Shown piece by piece: positions 8,055 through 19,951 of a DNA stretch of 64,000 nucleotides (position 1 is the stretch's first letter; the number at the start of each line of letters is the position of its first letter). The stretch covers positions 1 through 64,000 of the forward strand of contig NZ_QAYC01000017.1 in assembly GCF_003053725.1 (NCBI RefSeq). Reading direction: 5' to 3'. The stretch is from Rhodovulum kholense (GTDB lineage: Bacteria; Pseudomonadota; Alphaproteobacteria; Rhodobacterales; Rhodobacteraceae). Below the pieces are notes generated by a model that was not told the origin of the DNA, made no database searches, and saw only the letters and a program-made list of their open reading frames with translations. Position numbers and translations under genes: made by a program.

Positions 8055-8738
8055 ATGTCGCTCTGGTCCCGCATCGCCGACGCCGTTTCCGCCCTTGCCA
8101 AGGGCGAAAGCCTTGCGGCCGTCTTCGACCGGTTGCGCACGCCGCCCGAACGCACCGTCGCCTTCACCATCGCGGTGATCGCGCTGGGCGCCAAGATGGC
8201 CAAGGCCGATGGCCGGGTCACCCGCGACGAGGTGGCGGCCTTCCGCGAGGTCTTCACCATCCCGCCCGGCGAAGAGGCCAATGCGGCCCGGGTCTTCGAT
8301 CTGGCCCGGCAGGACGTGGCGGGCTTCGAGGATTACGCCCGCCGCATCCGCCGCATGTTCCGCGAGACCGAGGCGCCGCTTTGGGACCTGATGGAGGGGC
8401 TCTTCTTCATCGCGCTCGCCGATGGCGACTATCACCCCGACGAGGATGCGTTTCTCGCCCGGGTGGCCGAGATCTTCGGGCTGAGCGCTCGCCAGTTCCG
8501 CACGCTGCGCACCCGCTTCGTGCCCGAGGCGGTGCCCGATCCCTATGCGGTGCTGGGGGTCGATCCCGAGGACGATCTGGACGCCATCCGCAAGGTCTGG
8601 CGCGCCGAGGTGCGCGAGACCCATCCCGACCGGATGCAGGCGCGCGGCGTGCCAGAAGAGGCGATCAAGCTGGCCGAACGGCGGCTGGTGGCGGTCAATC
8701 AGGCCTGGGAGGCCATCGTCGCGGAACGCGCGGCGTGA
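8055..8738 (+). CDS. DjlA-like TerB/J-domain cochaperone
   Basis: This 227-residue protein has an N-terminal TerB/DjlA-like helical domain (about residues 35-155, with acidic repeats KADGRVTRDE and LADGDYHPDE). A J-domain follows (about 165-225): DPYAVLGVDPEDD, then R-E-T-H-P-D-R with the HPD tripeptide that stimulates Hsp70 ATPase. E. coli DjlA has an N-terminal membrane segment; none is seen here, so this is the soluble form common in Rhodobacteraceae. DnaK is the expected partner. The stop overlaps the GTG of the next gene by four bases (GTGA), so the two are probably co-translated. Confidence 0.85.
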   Translation: MSLWSRIADAVSALAKGESLAAVFDRLRTPPERTVAFTIAVIALGAKMAKADGRVTRDEVAAFREVFTIPPGEEANAARVFDLARQDVAGFEDYARRIRRMFRETEAPLWDLMEGLFFIALADGDYHPDEDAFLARVAEIFGLSARQFRTLRTRFVPEAVPDPYAVLGVDPEDDLDAIRKVWRAEVRETHPDRMQARGVPEEAIKLAERRLVAVNQAWEAIVAERAA

Positions 8739-9766
8739 GGATCGTCACCTATAATGTCGAATGGTTCAACGCGCTCTTCGACGATGCGGGCGCGCTTCTG
8801 GACGATGACGGCCCGTCGGGGCGGCACGGGCTGACGCGGCATGCCCAGATCGAGGCGCTGGGGATTGTCTTTACCGCGCTCGACGCCGATGCGGTGATGG
8901 TGATCGAGGCGCCCGACCAGAACGGGCGGCGTAGCACGGTCCGGGCGCTGGAAAGCTTCGCGCAGGCCTTCGCGCTCAGGGCCCGGCGCGCGGTGATCGG
9001 GTTCGCCAACGACACCCAGCAGGAAATCGCGCTGCTTTACGATCCCGACAGGCTAGCGGCGCGGCACGATCCGCAGGGCCAGCCCACCGGCCGCAAGGGC
9101 GCGCGCGAGGCGCCGCGTTTCGACGGCGTGTTCCGCTGGGATCTTGATGTCGATGCCGCGCCCGATCTGATCCGGTTTTCAAAGCCGCCGCTGGAACTGG
9201 CGGTCGAAACCGCTGCGGGCGCCCGGCTGCGGATGATCGGGGTCCATGCCAAGTCGAAGGCGCCGCACGGGGCGCGCAGCCCTGAGGAGGTGATCCGCAT
9301 CTCGATCGAGAACCGCCGCAAGCAGCTGGCCCAGTGCATCTGGCTTCGGCAGCGGGTCGAGACGCATCTGGAGGCCGGCGAGCCGCTGATCGTGCTGGGC
9401 GATCTCAATGACGGGCCGGGGCTCGACGAATATGAAAAGCTCTTCGGCCGCTCGGGGCTCGAGATCGTGCTGGGGCAGGACGGACCGCCCGACCGGCGGC
9501 TTTTCGATCCCCATGCGCGCGAGGCGTTGCAGGGGCTTCTGGCGGCCCAACCGGCCTCGGCGCGGTTCTACGTGCCCGCGACCGGGCGCTATCTGTCGGC
9601 GCTGCTCGACTATGTGCTGGTCTCGCCCGATCTGCGCGCGCGGGGGCCCGTCTGGCGGATCTGGCATCCCTTCGACGACCCCGACCTTTACCAGGTGCCC
9701 GAGCTGCGCGAGGCGCTGTTGACCGCCTCGGATCATTTCCCGGTCAGCCTCGACATCGCGTTGTGA
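8735..9766 (+). CDS. Endonuclease/exonuclease/phosphatase-family protein
   Basis: The 343-residue protein carries the EEP-fold motifs in order: TYNVEWFN at residues 5-12, VIEAPDQNG with the metal-binding Glu, GVHAKSK, VLGDLNDGPG (the GDLN motif), and ASDHFPVSL at the end (the SDH motif). It is therefore a metal-dependent phosphoesterase. Whether DNA, RNA, lipid or another phosphodiester is the substrate cannot be decided. The GTG start overlaps the stop of the DjlA-like gene by four bases. No signal peptide is seen, so it should be cytoplasmic. The neighbouring J-domain protein does not explain its function. Confidence 0.85.
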   Translation: MRIVTYNVEWFNALFDDAGALLDDDGPSGRHGLTRHAQIEALGIVFTALDADAVMVIEAPDQNGRRSTVRALESFAQAFALRARRAVIGFANDTQQEIALLYDPDRLAARHDPQGQPTGRKGAREAPRFDGVFRWDLDVDAAPDLIRFSKPPLELAVETAAGARLRMIGVHAKSKAPHGARSPEEVIRISIENRRKQLAQCIWLRQRVETHLEAGEPLIVLGDLNDGPGLDEYEKLFGRSGLEIVLGQDGPPDRRLFDPHAREALQGLLAAQPASARFYVPATGRYLSALLDYVLVSPDLRARGPVWRIWHPFDDPDLYQVPELREALLTASDHFPVSLDIAL

Positions 9767-9830
9767 CCGGCCGGGGCGCCGATGCGCGCAGCCGGTTCAT
9801 TTTCCGCCGCGCGGCGCCTATAGTGGCGTC

Positions 9831-10214
9831 ATGACTCGCACGGCCGCCCATGCCCCGCTGATCGCCCTTCTGCTGGCCCTGTCGCTTGCGGCGCCGCCCG
9901 TCGCGGCCCAGGACGGCGCGCCGCTCGACGGCACGGGCGGGGCCAACGATCCGGGCGATCTGGATCAGGGGCTCGATCTTCTGGGCGAGGGAATGCGCAA
10001 GCTCTTCAAGGGGCTCGGCGACGAGATCCAGCCCCGGATGAGGGACTTCGCCGAGGCCGCCGAACCGGTGCTGTCGCGGCTGATGGACCTGATCGACGAT
10101 CTCGACGCCTATCAGATGCCCGAGCGTCTGCCGAATGGCGACATCATCATCCGCCGCAAGCCCGACGCGCCGCCGCTGGCAGATCCCGATCCCGGCGACG
10201 ACATCGAGATCTGA
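9831..10214 (+). CDS. Small secreted acidic protein of unknown function
   Basis: The 127-residue protein starts with a signal peptide (hydrophobic residues about 8-22, then PPVAAQ, cleavage probably after residue 26). The mature part is acidic, with a helical region RKLFKGLGDEIQPRMRDF and an ending rich in Asp and Pro. A YQMPERLPNGDIIIRR motif near residues 91-106 is familiar from short Rhodobacteraceae periplasmic proteins, which databases sometimes mislabel as ATPases; there is no P-loop here. Function is unknown. It follows the EEP gene by 64 bases and may share its transcript. Confidence 0.7.
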   Translation: MTRTAAHAPLIALLLALSLAAPPVAAQDGAPLDGTGGANDPGDLDQGLDLLGEGMRKLFKGLGDEIQPRMRDFAEAAEPVLSRLMDLIDDLDAYQMPERLPNGDIIIRRKPDAPPLADPDPGDDIEI

Positions 10215-10311
10215 CGCCATGATCTGATGCCTCGGCCGAAGGGAAGACGGCCGAGGTCGGGAAGGGCGCCGGAACCCGGGCGTCCCGGCGCCCCCGCCGG
10301 CCCGCCGTCCG

Positions 10312-10740
10312 TCAGGACGGCTGGGGCCAGACGAAATCGGGGCGGAGCCCCTCATAGACCGGCCGCCCGTCATCGGGCTTCGGCACCCCGGTCGCGGGGT
10401 CGTAGAAGGCGTGATAGGTCGCGGGCATCTCGGCACTGAAGCCCATCAGGTTCGGCACCACGGCGCGGATCCGCCCCTGCTTGTCGTCCAGCATGATCGG
10501 CGTGCCGCATTCCTCGCAGATGCAGATTTCCAGCGGCCCGTCGGGGTTCTGGTCGTTGAAGGGCACCCGCTTCATCGGACCGCCCTCGGCGGCAAGATCG
10601 CCATGCTTGAAGAACACCACATGGGTCGTGGGCTGGCCGGTCACCCGCTTGCAGACCGAACAGTGGCAGGTGTGGTTGTCGATCGGGTCGTGGTCGGCAT
10701 GGGTGTGCACATGGGCGCATCCGCCGTCATAGCTGGACAT
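10312..10740 (-). CDS. GFA/CENP-V-like zinc protein
   Basis: The 142-residue protein has the Cys pattern of the glutathione-dependent formaldehyde-activating (GFA) family: an early Cys, CHCSVCKRVTGQP at about residues 25-37, and CICEECGTPIML near 76-87, which bind two zinc ions. Most members are not proven formaldehyde enzymes, so the substrate is open. I chose the ATG at 10740 because AGGAGG-like GGGAGGAG precedes it with good spacing; frame continues upstream without a ribosome site. It is convergent with the small secreted protein gene, and the ppx stop lies about 200 bases behind it. Confidence 0.85.
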   Translation of the reverse strand: MSSYDGGCAHVHTHADHDPIDNHTCHCSVCKRVTGQPTTHVVFFKHGDLAAEGGPMKRVPFNDQNPDGPLEICICEECGTPIMLDDKQGRIRAVVPNLMGFSAEMPATYHAFYDPATGVPKPDDGRPVYEGLRPDFVWPQPS

Positions 10741-10937
10741 CGGGTCATCTCCTCCCTTGGGGACCGGCCTCTTCTGGTCTTGTGCCGGACCGTCCGCGCC
10801 GGGCGCCATGCCCTGGCAACGCCCAATGCTACGCCTGGCGCCCGGCGCGGGTCGATTAAGACTTCCGTCTGTCTTGGGAGGTGGCGGGGCGGGCAGAGTC
10901 GGGCCCGAAAGGTTGCCGACATGGCCCGTCCGGCTCC

Positions 10938-12485
10938 TCAGTGACGGCGGACGCGGACGCTGGTTTCGACCCCCAAAGCTTTGGCCAGCGACGCGAACCG
11001 CGCCTCGGCCACCTCGCCGAACAGGGCCTCGGACCCGGCGGCGAGGATCAGTTCAAGTTGCTTCTTCTTTGGGTAATGACGCAGCTCGGCCAGACTGTCG
11101 GGCGCCTGCAGCGAGAACATCGCGCCGAAGCGCATGGCCTTGCCGAGCACCTCGGCCTGGCGCATCTGCTCGGGCTCGAGCAGCGCGAAAAGCGGCTCGA
11201 ACCGGCTGCCCGCGCGGCTGTTCTTGTAGCGATGCAGCAGCGACACCCCCAGAAACACCCGTTCCCAATGTTCCAGCCCGCCCAGATTGGCCTGGGTCGC
11301 GGATTCGAAGCAGACCTCGTGGCGGTAATCGGGATGGGCGCGCCAGGCGGTGTCGTGCAGCAGGCAGGCGGCGCGGATCAGGCGCCGCTTTTCGGGCCCG
11401 GCCGCGCCGAAGAGGGGCAGGATGAAGTTGTAAAGCCGGTTGCCGAAGCCCGGCAGCCGGGCCGAGGTCTGTTCGGCAAAGCGGCAGGCCTCGATCAGCG
11501 GGTCGCGGGCGCGCAGATCTGCGGGCATCTGTTCGAAAAGCAGCCCCTCGCGGATGCCGTAGCTCGACACAGCGATCTCGCGCGGGCGCAGATGGCCGAC
11601 CAGCTTCTTCAGCACCTGCGCCGCATAGGGCACCAGCGCCATGCGGTCGGGCGAGGTGCCGGTCTTTTGCCGCAGCGCCTCGGTATCCGACGTGGCGATC
11701 CAGTCGATGGTTTCCGCCAGCGAGGTTCGCGTCATCCGGTATTCGTGCAGCACCGTCAGCGGATAGCCGCGCCGCTCCATGTCGAGCCGGGCGATGGCGC
11801 GCCAGGACCCGCCGACCAGGTAAAGCCGGGGCGGCGCGATCGGCATCGGTGCGGCCAGACGCTCGATCTCCTGCCCGATGTAGCGGTCGAGCCCCTTCTT
11901 GCCGCCGGGCACGTCGCGCAGCTTGAGCGGGCCCAGAGGCGAGGTGCCGCGCTGTCCGACGATGCCGCCCTTGAGCTCTGCCAGTTCCATCGAGGACCCG
12001 CCGATGTCGCAGACGATGCCCTCGGCGCCGGGCCAGCCCAGAAGCACCCCCTGGGCCGACAGCCGCGCCTCTTCGGTGCCGTCGATCACCCAGATCTTCA
12101 ACCCGGTGGCGCGTTCGATCTCGGCGCGGAATTCGGGACCGTCCTCGGCGTCGCGCATGGCGGCGGTGGCGACCACGGTCAAGGGCGCGGCGCCCATCGC
12201 TTCGGACAGGATCTCAAAGCGTTTCAGCGCGGCCAGCGCCCGGCGGCGCCCCTCGGGCGACAGGCGGTTGGTTTCGCTCAGGCCCGCGCCCAGCGCGCAC
12301 ATGACCTTTTCGTTGAAGAAATAGGCGGGGCTGCGGGCCGCGCCATCGAACACCACCATCCGGACCGAGTTCGATCCGATATCGACGACGCCCACGCGCG
12401 ACAGCGCACGGGCTTCTGGCCCACCGAACAACGTGCGTCCGAAAGGATCCCATGCCTCGGGGCGATCCTCGCCCTGTCCGTCCAT
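10938..12485 (-). CDS. ppx: Exopolyphosphatase, Ppx/GppA family
   Basis: The 515-residue protein has the actin-like fold motifs of the Ppx/GppA family: VVDIGSNSVRMVVFD near residues 33-47 and IVCDIGGSSMELAEL near 163-177. A C-terminal HD-like helical domain (HDTAWRAHPDYR) follows. It hydrolyses terminal phosphates from polyphosphate and possibly pppGpp. I chose the ATG at 12485, with GGAGAGG upstream. It lies 55 bases downstream of the ppk gene on the same strand, so synthesis and breakdown of polyphosphate appear to be coupled. Confidence 0.92.
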   Translation of the reverse strand: MDGQGEDRPEAWDPFGRTLFGGPEARALSRVGVVDIGSNSVRMVVFDGAARSPAYFFNEKVMCALGAGLSETNRLSPEGRRRALAALKRFEILSEAMGAAPLTVVATAAMRDAEDGPEFRAEIERATGLKIWVIDGTEEARLSAQGVLLGWPGAEGIVCDIGGSSMELAELKGGIVGQRGTSPLGPLKLRDVPGGKKGLDRYIGQEIERLAAPMPIAPPRLYLVGGSWRAIARLDMERRGYPLTVLHEYRMTRTSLAETIDWIATSDTEALRQKTGTSPDRMALVPYAAQVLKKLVGHLRPREIAVSSYGIREGLLFEQMPADLRARDPLIEACRFAEQTSARLPGFGNRLYNFILPLFGAAGPEKRRLIRAACLLHDTAWRAHPDYRHEVCFESATQANLGGLEHWERVFLGVSLLHRYKNSRAGSRFEPLFALLEPEQMRQAEVLGKAMRFGAMFSLQAPDSLAELRHYPKKKQLELILAAGSEALFGEVAEARFASLAKALGVETSVRVRRH

Positions 12486-12540
12486 GAATTGCCTCTCCTC
12501 GGGATCGCAGGGTGACTCTGCCAAAACTGGCGAGGTGGGG

Positions 12541-14709
<2,169 letters not shown>

Positions 14710-14749
14710 GGCGGGCTTATGAGCAATCACTGTGACGGATGCATGACAG

Positions 14750-15436
14750 TTAATCATCCCCTCCGGGGCCGTTGTCCAGCACCTCGCGGGCCAGGCGGGG
14801 GCCGGGCTTGCGGCGGCTAGCCAGGGCCTCGCGGTCGATGGCGGCGACGGTTTCGGCGGCGGCGGCGAAGGACCGTTCCATCCGGTCCACCAGATAGCCG
14901 ATCAGGTCGGGGCTGACGGCGATCTGGCGGTCGGCGAACAGCTTGACCAGGACCGCCGCCAGCAGCGTGTCGTCGGGCGGCTCCAGATGGGCGGTGGCGG
15001 CGGCCTCGACCCGGCTGGCCAGATCCGGCAGGCACAGCCCCCAGTCGCGGGGCGCCCGGCGCGCGGTCATCAAGAGCGTGCCGCCCTCTGCCGCCAGCAG
15101 GTTGTGCAGATGGAACAGCGCATCCTCGGCCTGCCTGCGGCCCGCGATCCGGTCGGCATCCTCGACCGCCACGGCCCCGGCGGCCGCCAGTGCGGGCAGT
15201 TCGGCCTGCGGCAGGTCGCGGGCATGGATCACCTCGGCCGAGGCCAGATCGGCCCACACATGCACCAGATGGGTCTTGCCCGAAGCCTCGGGGCCGATCA
15301 GCACCAGCTTGCGCGCTGGCCAGTCGCGCCAGCCGTCGATCTGCTGCACCGCCAGCGCATTGGGCGGAGCCACGAAGAACGCCGCCCGGCCGCGGGCCGG
15401 ACGCACAGGAAGCTCTAGCGCCAGTTGCCGGACCAT
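14750..15436 (-). CDS. hdaA: HdaA, DnaA-related replication regulator
   Basis: The 228-residue protein is a short AAA+ module resembling DnaA's ATPase domain without the DNA-binding domain. It has a P-loop [10 protein letters not shown] at about residues 48-57, a Walker B-like VEDAD near 92, and an Arg-rich sensor region (LASRVEAA). The N-terminal RQLALELP resembles the clamp-binding peptide (QL-x-L) that Hda proteins use to bind DnaN. It should promote hydrolysis of DnaA-ATP after initiation. It starts one base after the perM stop and runs into ppk, in the arrangement seen in many Rhodobacterales. Confidence 0.88.
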   Translation of the reverse strand: MVRQLALELPVRPARGRAAFFVAPPNALAVQQIDGWRDWPARKLVLIGPEASGKTHLVHVWADLASAEVIHARDLPQAELPALAAAGAVAVEDADRIAGRRQAEDALFHLHNLLAAEGGTLLMTARRAPRDWGLCLPDLASRVEAAATAHLEPPDDTLLAAVLVKLFADRQIAVSPDLIGYLVDRMERSFAAAAETVAAIDREALASRRKPGPRLAREVLDNGPGGDD

Positions 15437-15437
15437 C

Positions 15438-16535
15438 TCAGGCCGCGTCCTCGTCGCTGTCGGGGGCGGGGGCGTCGTCGCGCCCGGCCATGCCGCGGTA
15501 AAGCCGGCTGTCCATGTATTGCGAGATGAAGAACCGGGTCAGCACCCCCAGGGCCGCCGCCACCGGCACCGCCGCCAGCAGCCCGACGAAGCCGAAGAGC
15601 GACCCGAAGGCCGACAGCGCGAAGATCAGCCAGACCGGATGCAGGCCGACCGACCCGCCGACGAGCTTCGGCGTCAGGATATGGCCCTCGACCTGCTGGC
15701 CCGCGAGGAAGATGCCGCCCGCGATGGCGATCATCCACCACTCGCCCCAGAACTGGAACAGCGCGAGCCCCAGCGCCAGCGTGCCGCCGACCACAGCGCC
15801 CACATAGGGGATGAACGAGATCATCCCGGCGACAAAGCCCACGATCAGCCCGTAATTCAGGCCCAGAAGCCCCAGTGCCACCGCATAGAACACCCCGAGG
15901 ATCAGGCAGACCGTGCCCTGGCCGCGGATGAAGCCCGCGAGCGTCCGGTCGATCTCGCCCGCGAGGCGGCGGATCACCGGCGCATGGTCGCGCGGCAGAA
16001 GCCGGTCGACCTCGGCCACCATCCGGTCCCAGTCCATCAGCAGGTAGAAGGTGATGACCGGCACCAGCACGACCAGCACCACCATGTCAACGATGCTGAC
16101 GACCGAGGTCAGCACCCCGTTCAGAAGCTCGCCGCCCTTGGCCTGCACCGCCTCGCCGATGCCGGTCAGGGTCTTGCGGACGGTCGAGCCGTTATCCGCA
16201 AGCGAGGGGAAGCGCTCGGTCAGGAAGGCATGCAGATGGCTGGCGAGGTCGGGTGCGGCATTGACCAGCGCCACCGCCTGTTCGATCATCGAGGGCAATA
16301 CCAGCAGCGCGCCCAGCACGAAGATCACCAAAGCGCACAGCGTGATCGTCACCGTCGCGCCCACCCGCGAGAACCCCGCCCGTTCCAGCCGGTCGGCCAC
16401 CGGGTCGAGGAAATAGGCGACCGCCATCCCCACCAGGAAAGGCATCATCACGTCGCCCAGCAGCATCAGGATCAGCACGATCGCCGCTGCCGCGATGCCC
16501 CAGTATTTCGCCTGTGCCCGGACCGGCAAGCCCAT
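15438..16535 (-). CDS. AI-2E/PerM-family transporter
   Basis: The 365-residue membrane protein has the usual AI-2E exporter-family topology. N-terminal helices (residues about 12-90) come first, then a soluble stretch, then five or so C-terminal helices with the typical [13 protein letters not shown] and [15 protein letters not shown] segments. Charged residues follow at the C-terminus. The family includes PerM and the disputed AI-2 exporter TqsA; the substrate is unknown. I chose the ATG at 16535. It is the first gene of the run with hdaA, ppk and ppx, and diverges from proS. Confidence 0.88.
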   Translation of the reverse strand: MGLPVRAQAKYWGIAAAAIVLILMLLGDVMMPFLVGMAVAYFLDPVADRLERAGFSRVGATVTITLCALVIFVLGALLVLPSMIEQAVALVNAAPDLASHLHAFLTERFPSLADNGSTVRKTLTGIGEAVQAKGGELLNGVLTSVVSIVDMVVLVVLVPVITFYLLMDWDRMVAEVDRLLPRDHAPVIRRLAGEIDRTLAGFIRGQGTVCLILGVFYAVALGLLGLNYGLIVGFVAGMISFIPYVGAVVGGTLALGLALFQFWGEWWMIAIAGGIFLAGQQVEGHILTPKLVGGSVGLHPVWLIFALSAFGSLFGFVGLLAAVPVAAALGVLTRFFISQYMDSRLYRGMAGRDDAPAPDSDEDAA

Positions 16536-16667
16536 CCGCCATCTCTCCCGTATCGGTTGCAATCCGTCTTCGCCCAGACCGGCCTGCCTTGCAAGGGCGG
16601 CGCTTGTCTGGCCGTCCGCGATGACATAGGAGGGCAGGGACGTCAATTCACGAGGCCCGACCCGAAA

Positions 16668-18059
16668 ATGCGCCTGTCCCGCTATTTCCTGCCCGTCCTG
16701 AAGGAGACCCCTTCCGAAGCCCAGATCGCGAGCCACCGGCTGATGCTGAGGGCGGGAATGATCAAGCAGGCCTCGGCCGGGATCTATTCCTGGCTGCCGA
16801 TGGGCTTCAAGGTGCTCAAGAAGCTCGAGGCCATCGTCCACGAAGAACAGATCCGCGCGGGCCATATCCCGATGCTGATGCCGACGCTGCAATCGGCAGA
16901 TCTGTGGCGCGAAAGCGGGCGCTACGACGCCTACGGTCCCGAGATGCTGCGGATCCGCGACCGGCACGACCGCGACATGCTGTACGGCCCCACCAACGAG
17001 GAGATGATCACCGACATCTTCCGGTCGCATGTGGGCAGCTACAAGGATCTGCCGCTGACGCTGTACCACATCCAGTGGAAGTTCCGCGACGAGGTCCGTC
17101 CGCGTTTCGGCGTGATGCGGGGCCGCGAATTCTACATGAAGGACGGCTACAACTTCGACATCGACTATGACAGCGCGATCCATGCCTATAACCGGCACAT
17201 GGTCAGCTATCTGCGCACCTATGAACGGATGGGGCTGAAGGCGATCCCGATGCGCGCCGACTCGGGGCCGATCGGCGGCGACGACACCCATGAATTCCTG
17301 GTGCTGGCCGACACGGGCGAATCCGAGGTCTTCTATGACAGCGCGATCCTTGATCTGACCTTCGGCGACCGGCACGTGAATTACGACGACCGCGCCGAAT
17401 GCGCGCAGATCGTCAAGGAATGGACGACGCCCTACGCCCGCACCGACGAAACCCATGACGCGGCGCTTTACGACGCGATCCCCGAGGCGCGGCGGCGCAG
17501 CTCGCGCGGGATCGAGGTCGGCCAGATCTTCTATTTCGGCACCAAGTATTCCGAACCGATGGGCGCGACCGTCGTCAACGACAAGGGCGAACGGGTGCCG
17601 GTGCATATGGGCAGCCACGGCATCGGCGTCTCGCGTCTGGTCGGCGCGCTGATCGAGGCCAACCATGACGACCGGGGCATCATCTGGCCCGAGGGCGTCA
17701 CCCCCTTCCATTGCGGTATCGTCAATCTGAAGCAGGGCGATGCCGAGGCCGACGCGGCCTGCAAGGGGATCTACAAGGCGCTGTCCGACAAGGGGCTCGA
17801 GCCGCTTTACGACGACCGCGAGGAACGCGCGGGCGCCAAGTTCGCCACCATGGACCTGATCGGCCTGCCCTGGCGGATCACCGTGGGCCCGCGCGGGCTG
17901 AAGACCGGCGTGGTCGAACTGACCTCGCGCCGGACCGGCGACAGCGAAGAGATGAGCCCCGAAGCTGCTGTTGCCCGGGTCGCCGAGATCTACGCGCCCC
18001 ACCGGACCGGGTCGCACTGGGAGCCGATGGCGAAATCGAGCTTCCACACCTGGCTCTGA
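16668..18059 (+). CDS. proS: Prolyl-tRNA synthetase (short alphaproteobacterial type)
   Basis: This 463-residue class II synthetase charges tRNA-Pro. Motif 2 is seen in [15 protein letters not shown], with the following [13 protein letters not shown], and motif 3 in [11 protein letters not shown]. The anticodon-binding domain begins near residue 350 ([11 protein letters not shown]). The large editing insertion found between motifs 2 and 3 in E. coli is absent, as in alphaproteobacteria. The C-terminal tail, about the last 17 residues (from HRTGSHWEP), looks slightly longer than I recall for relatives. The ATG at 16668 begins the conserved [13 protein letters not shown]. Confidence 0.96.
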   Translation: MRLSRYFLPVLKETPSEAQIASHRLMLRAGMIKQASAGIYSWLPMGFKVLKKLEAIVHEEQIRAGHIPMLMPTLQSADLWRESGRYDAYGPEMLRIRDRHDRDMLYGPTNEEMITDIFRSHVGSYKDLPLTLYHIQWKFRDEVRPRFGVMRGREFYMKDGYNFDIDYDSAIHAYNRHMVSYLRTYERMGLKAIPMRADSGPIGGDDTHEFLVLADTGESEVFYDSAILDLTFGDRHVNYDDRAECAQIVKEWTTPYARTDETHDAALYDAIPEARRRSSRGIEVGQIFYFGTKYSEPMGATVVNDKGERVPVHMGSHGIGVSRLVGALIEANHDDRGIIWPEGVTPFHCGIVNLKQGDAEADAACKGIYKALSDKGLEPLYDDREERAGAKFATMDLIGLPWRITVGPRGLKTGVVELTSRRTGDSEEMSPEAAVARVAEIYAPHRTGSHWEPMAKSSFHTWL

Positions 18060-18440
18060 AACCCCCGGGCGATCTGACGGGACGCAGCGGTGGGGGCTTG
18101 TGCTGCTGCACCCTTCCGGTCCCGGCCGGGCTGCACGCCTTTGCATGCGACGATGGGCCGTGCGGCTGCGCGCGTTGGACCATTCACGCAGCAAAAGAGG
18201 TCCGGCAATTCTTGTCCCGACCGGCACTGGATGACGGGCCGGGTGCGGGATGCGCGCTGGAAAGCGGCTGGACGCTGCGTGGCGAGGGGTCCGCTACGAT
18301 TTCGGGAAACCGGACTGCGCGGTCGACGTGACCCATCGGGATATGGGGACTGACACCACGGTCCTGAGGGGCGCCTTGATCCGTCAAGGCTGACGGAAAA
18401 CTCCGGCCGGGCCAAGCGGCCGGGGACATCCCACAAGGCG
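18060..18440. other. Intergenic region between convergent proS and VPLPA-CTERM genes
   Basis: No believable gene is seen. Two hairpins lie close together near the right end: GCCTTGA/TCAAGGC with a TCCG loop (18373-18390), and the stem annotated separately at 18403-18423. Together they probably end transcription from both sides. Confidence 0.45.
18396..18423 (-). terminator. Terminator of the VPLPA-CTERM gene
   Basis: CCGGCCG (18403-18409) pairs with CGGCCGG (18417-18423). Reading on the minus strand the stem is followed by AGTTTTCC, a short U-run in RNA. It lies about 20 bases beyond the stop codon of the minus-strand gene. Confidence 0.6.
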
Positions 18441-19112
18441 TCAGGCGGCGCGGCTGCGGCGGCGCAGCGCGCCCAGCCCGCCGAGCCCCGCCAGCGCGGT
18501 GCCGAAGGGCAGCAGCGCCGCGGGCAGCGGCACAGGCGCCACCTCGAGGTCGAGCCGGGCCGAGATTTCGGCATTGGACGAGATCCAGAGATACTGGTTG
18601 GCGCCCAGATCCGAGGTGCCGCCCATCGCGAAAAGACCGCCAAGCGCTGCGTTGATATCGTCAAGCGCGCCGGTCAGGTCGACCGAAACCTCGGGCATCA
18701 CGCCGCCGCCGTTCGGCAGGGCGATCGAGGCCGCGCCATAGACCGTTCCGCTTGCCAGATCGGTATAGGCGCCCGCGCCCCCGGTGCCGCCAGTCAGGGC
18801 GCCGATATCGGTCGAGACGTCGTAAAGCGTGTAGGTCGCGCTGGTCGTGCTGCCCGAGGCGTAGCGGCCGTCGGCCAGGATCGTCAGCACGGCGCCGGTC
18901 ACCTTGCCCGCGATCGAGGACAGATCGAACGCGAACCAGTTGTTGCGCGTCTGGTCCTCGATGATCGAATTGAGGTCGGGCGTGGCGCCCCGGTTGGAAT
19001 AATACCCGCTGTCATAGGCGTCGAGCGTCACGACAGAAGCCTGGGCCGAAGCCGTCGCGCCGATGGCGGCCGCGCATGCCAGAAGAGCCCGCTGAAGACG
19101 GAGTTTGGTCAC
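18441..19112 (-). CDS. Secreted VPLPA-CTERM protein
   Basis: The 223-residue protein has a signal peptide (residues 1-25, ending SAQAS), a beta-rich mature domain, and a C-terminal sorting signal. That signal is VPLPA at about 193-197, a hydrophobic stretch (LLPFGTALAGLGGLGA) and a basic end RRRSRAA. This tripartite tail is the VPLPA-CTERM form of the PEP-CTERM signals recognised by exosortases in Rhodobacteraceae. The mature domain is not recognised. Exosortase genes were not seen in the window, so the processing enzyme must be elsewhere if the signal is used. A hairpin terminator follows. Confidence 0.85.
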   Translation of the reverse strand: MTKLRLQRALLACAAAIGATASAQASVVTLDAYDSGYYSNRGATPDLNSIIEDQTRNNWFAFDLSSIAGKVTGAVLTILADGRYASGSTTSATYTLYDVSTDIGALTGGTGGAGAYTDLASGTVYGAASIALPNGGGVMPEVSVDLTGALDDINAALGGLFAMGGTSDLGANQYLWISSNAEISARLDLEVAPVPLPAALLPFGTALAGLGGLGALRRRSRAA

Positions 19113-19232
19113 GATATCACTCTCGATTTACTACTGTTCCCCCGCGCCGTTGGCGCAGCCCGACAGAAGCTTGGGGCCGGGGGCGAGTCAAAGGAAATAC
19201 CCAACATTTACATAAAATTCAAGAAGTTGACG
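19113..19232. promoter_or_regulatory. AT-rich promoter region of the VPLPA-CTERM gene
   Basis: An AT-rich island at about 19195-19230 stands out from the flanking GC-rich DNA. Read on the minus strand it contains TTGAAT followed by TATGTA-like sequence about 90 bases before the start codon. No clear -35/-10 pair at ideal spacing can be fixed. Confidence 0.3.
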
Positions 19233-19254
19233 GCGGCCCGGCGGGGGGGGCCGC
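19233..19254 (-). terminator. Hairpin after the UDG-like gene
   Basis: GCGGCCC (19233-19239) and GGGCCGC (19248-19254) form a perfect 7-base stem beginning 11 bases after the stop codon of the minus-strand gene ending at 19265. AT-rich sequence follows, although not a pure U-run. Confidence 0.5.
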
Positions 19255-19264
19255 ACGGTCTGGA

Positions 19265-19783
19265 TCAGCGCAGCGCGAAGCCCGCGATAAGCCGCTTTCG
19301 CGCCTCCGACGCGCCCAGGATCGTCCCGTTCTCGCGGTAGTTGACAAGCCCGAGGCGCCCGGGATGCGGCAGCCTCCGGATCTCGATCCGGTCCGGCAGG
19401 TCCAGATACCGCGCGCTGGTCCAGGCCTGCCGCCCCAGAAGCAGCACAAGATCCACGCCCGCCTCCAGAATGAGCCGTCGGTTATGGGCCGCGCCCTGCT
19501 TCAGAAGCCGCGCGGGCCGGCTGGCCGGGGCATCGTACCAGGGGATGGCGTTCATCGGCAGATAGGCCGATAGGGGAATGCCGTTGGCCTCGAGCGCCTG
19601 CCTGCACAGATTGGCGGTCGGGTCGCCGTTCAGAACCCCGATCTCGCCGGTCTTCTGGGCGTTGCAACCCGATCCGTGAATGGTGCCCGGGTCTTGCAGG
19701 ATGGCGCCCAGCCGGTAGGGGCCAGAATGATAGGGCGCGATCCTCGGGATCACGCGCGGCGCGTCGGACAGGGCAGTCGTCAT
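19265..19783 (-). CDS. Uracil-DNA-glycosylase-superfamily-like protein
   Basis: The 172-residue protein has features suggesting the uracil-DNA glycosylase fold: AILQDPG near residue 30 in place of a GEDPG-type motif, a YLPMNAIPWYD segment, a beta strand GVDLVLLLGRQAW, and HPGRLGL near 145-151 where these enzymes carry an HPS-type motif. The assignment is from motif order only, and activity is uncertain. The ATG at 19783 gives MTTAL; open frame continues upstream, so a longer form is possible. It is divergent from the LolC/E gene, with about 170 bases between. Confidence 0.5.
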   Translation of the reverse strand: MTTALSDAPRVIPRIAPYHSGPYRLGAILQDPGTIHGSGCNAQKTGEIGVLNGDPTANLCRQALEANGIPLSAYLPMNAIPWYDAPASRPARLLKQGAAHNRRLILEAGVDLVLLLGRQAWTSARYLDLPDRIEIRRLPHPGRLGLVNYRENGTILGASEARKRLIAGFALR

Positions 19784-19951
19784 CGGCAGGCGGGCCGTTT
19801 CTGCGACGGGGACAAGCGCGTCCCTGGTCCCAGAAGGCCCGCCATGGCCCGCGCCCGTCAAGCCTTCACGAACGCGCGGGCGTTCCGGCGCGGCCTTGAC
19901 CCCGATCCGCAAATCCTGCTCTTTGCGCCCGGAACGCCGACCGGAGAGCCC

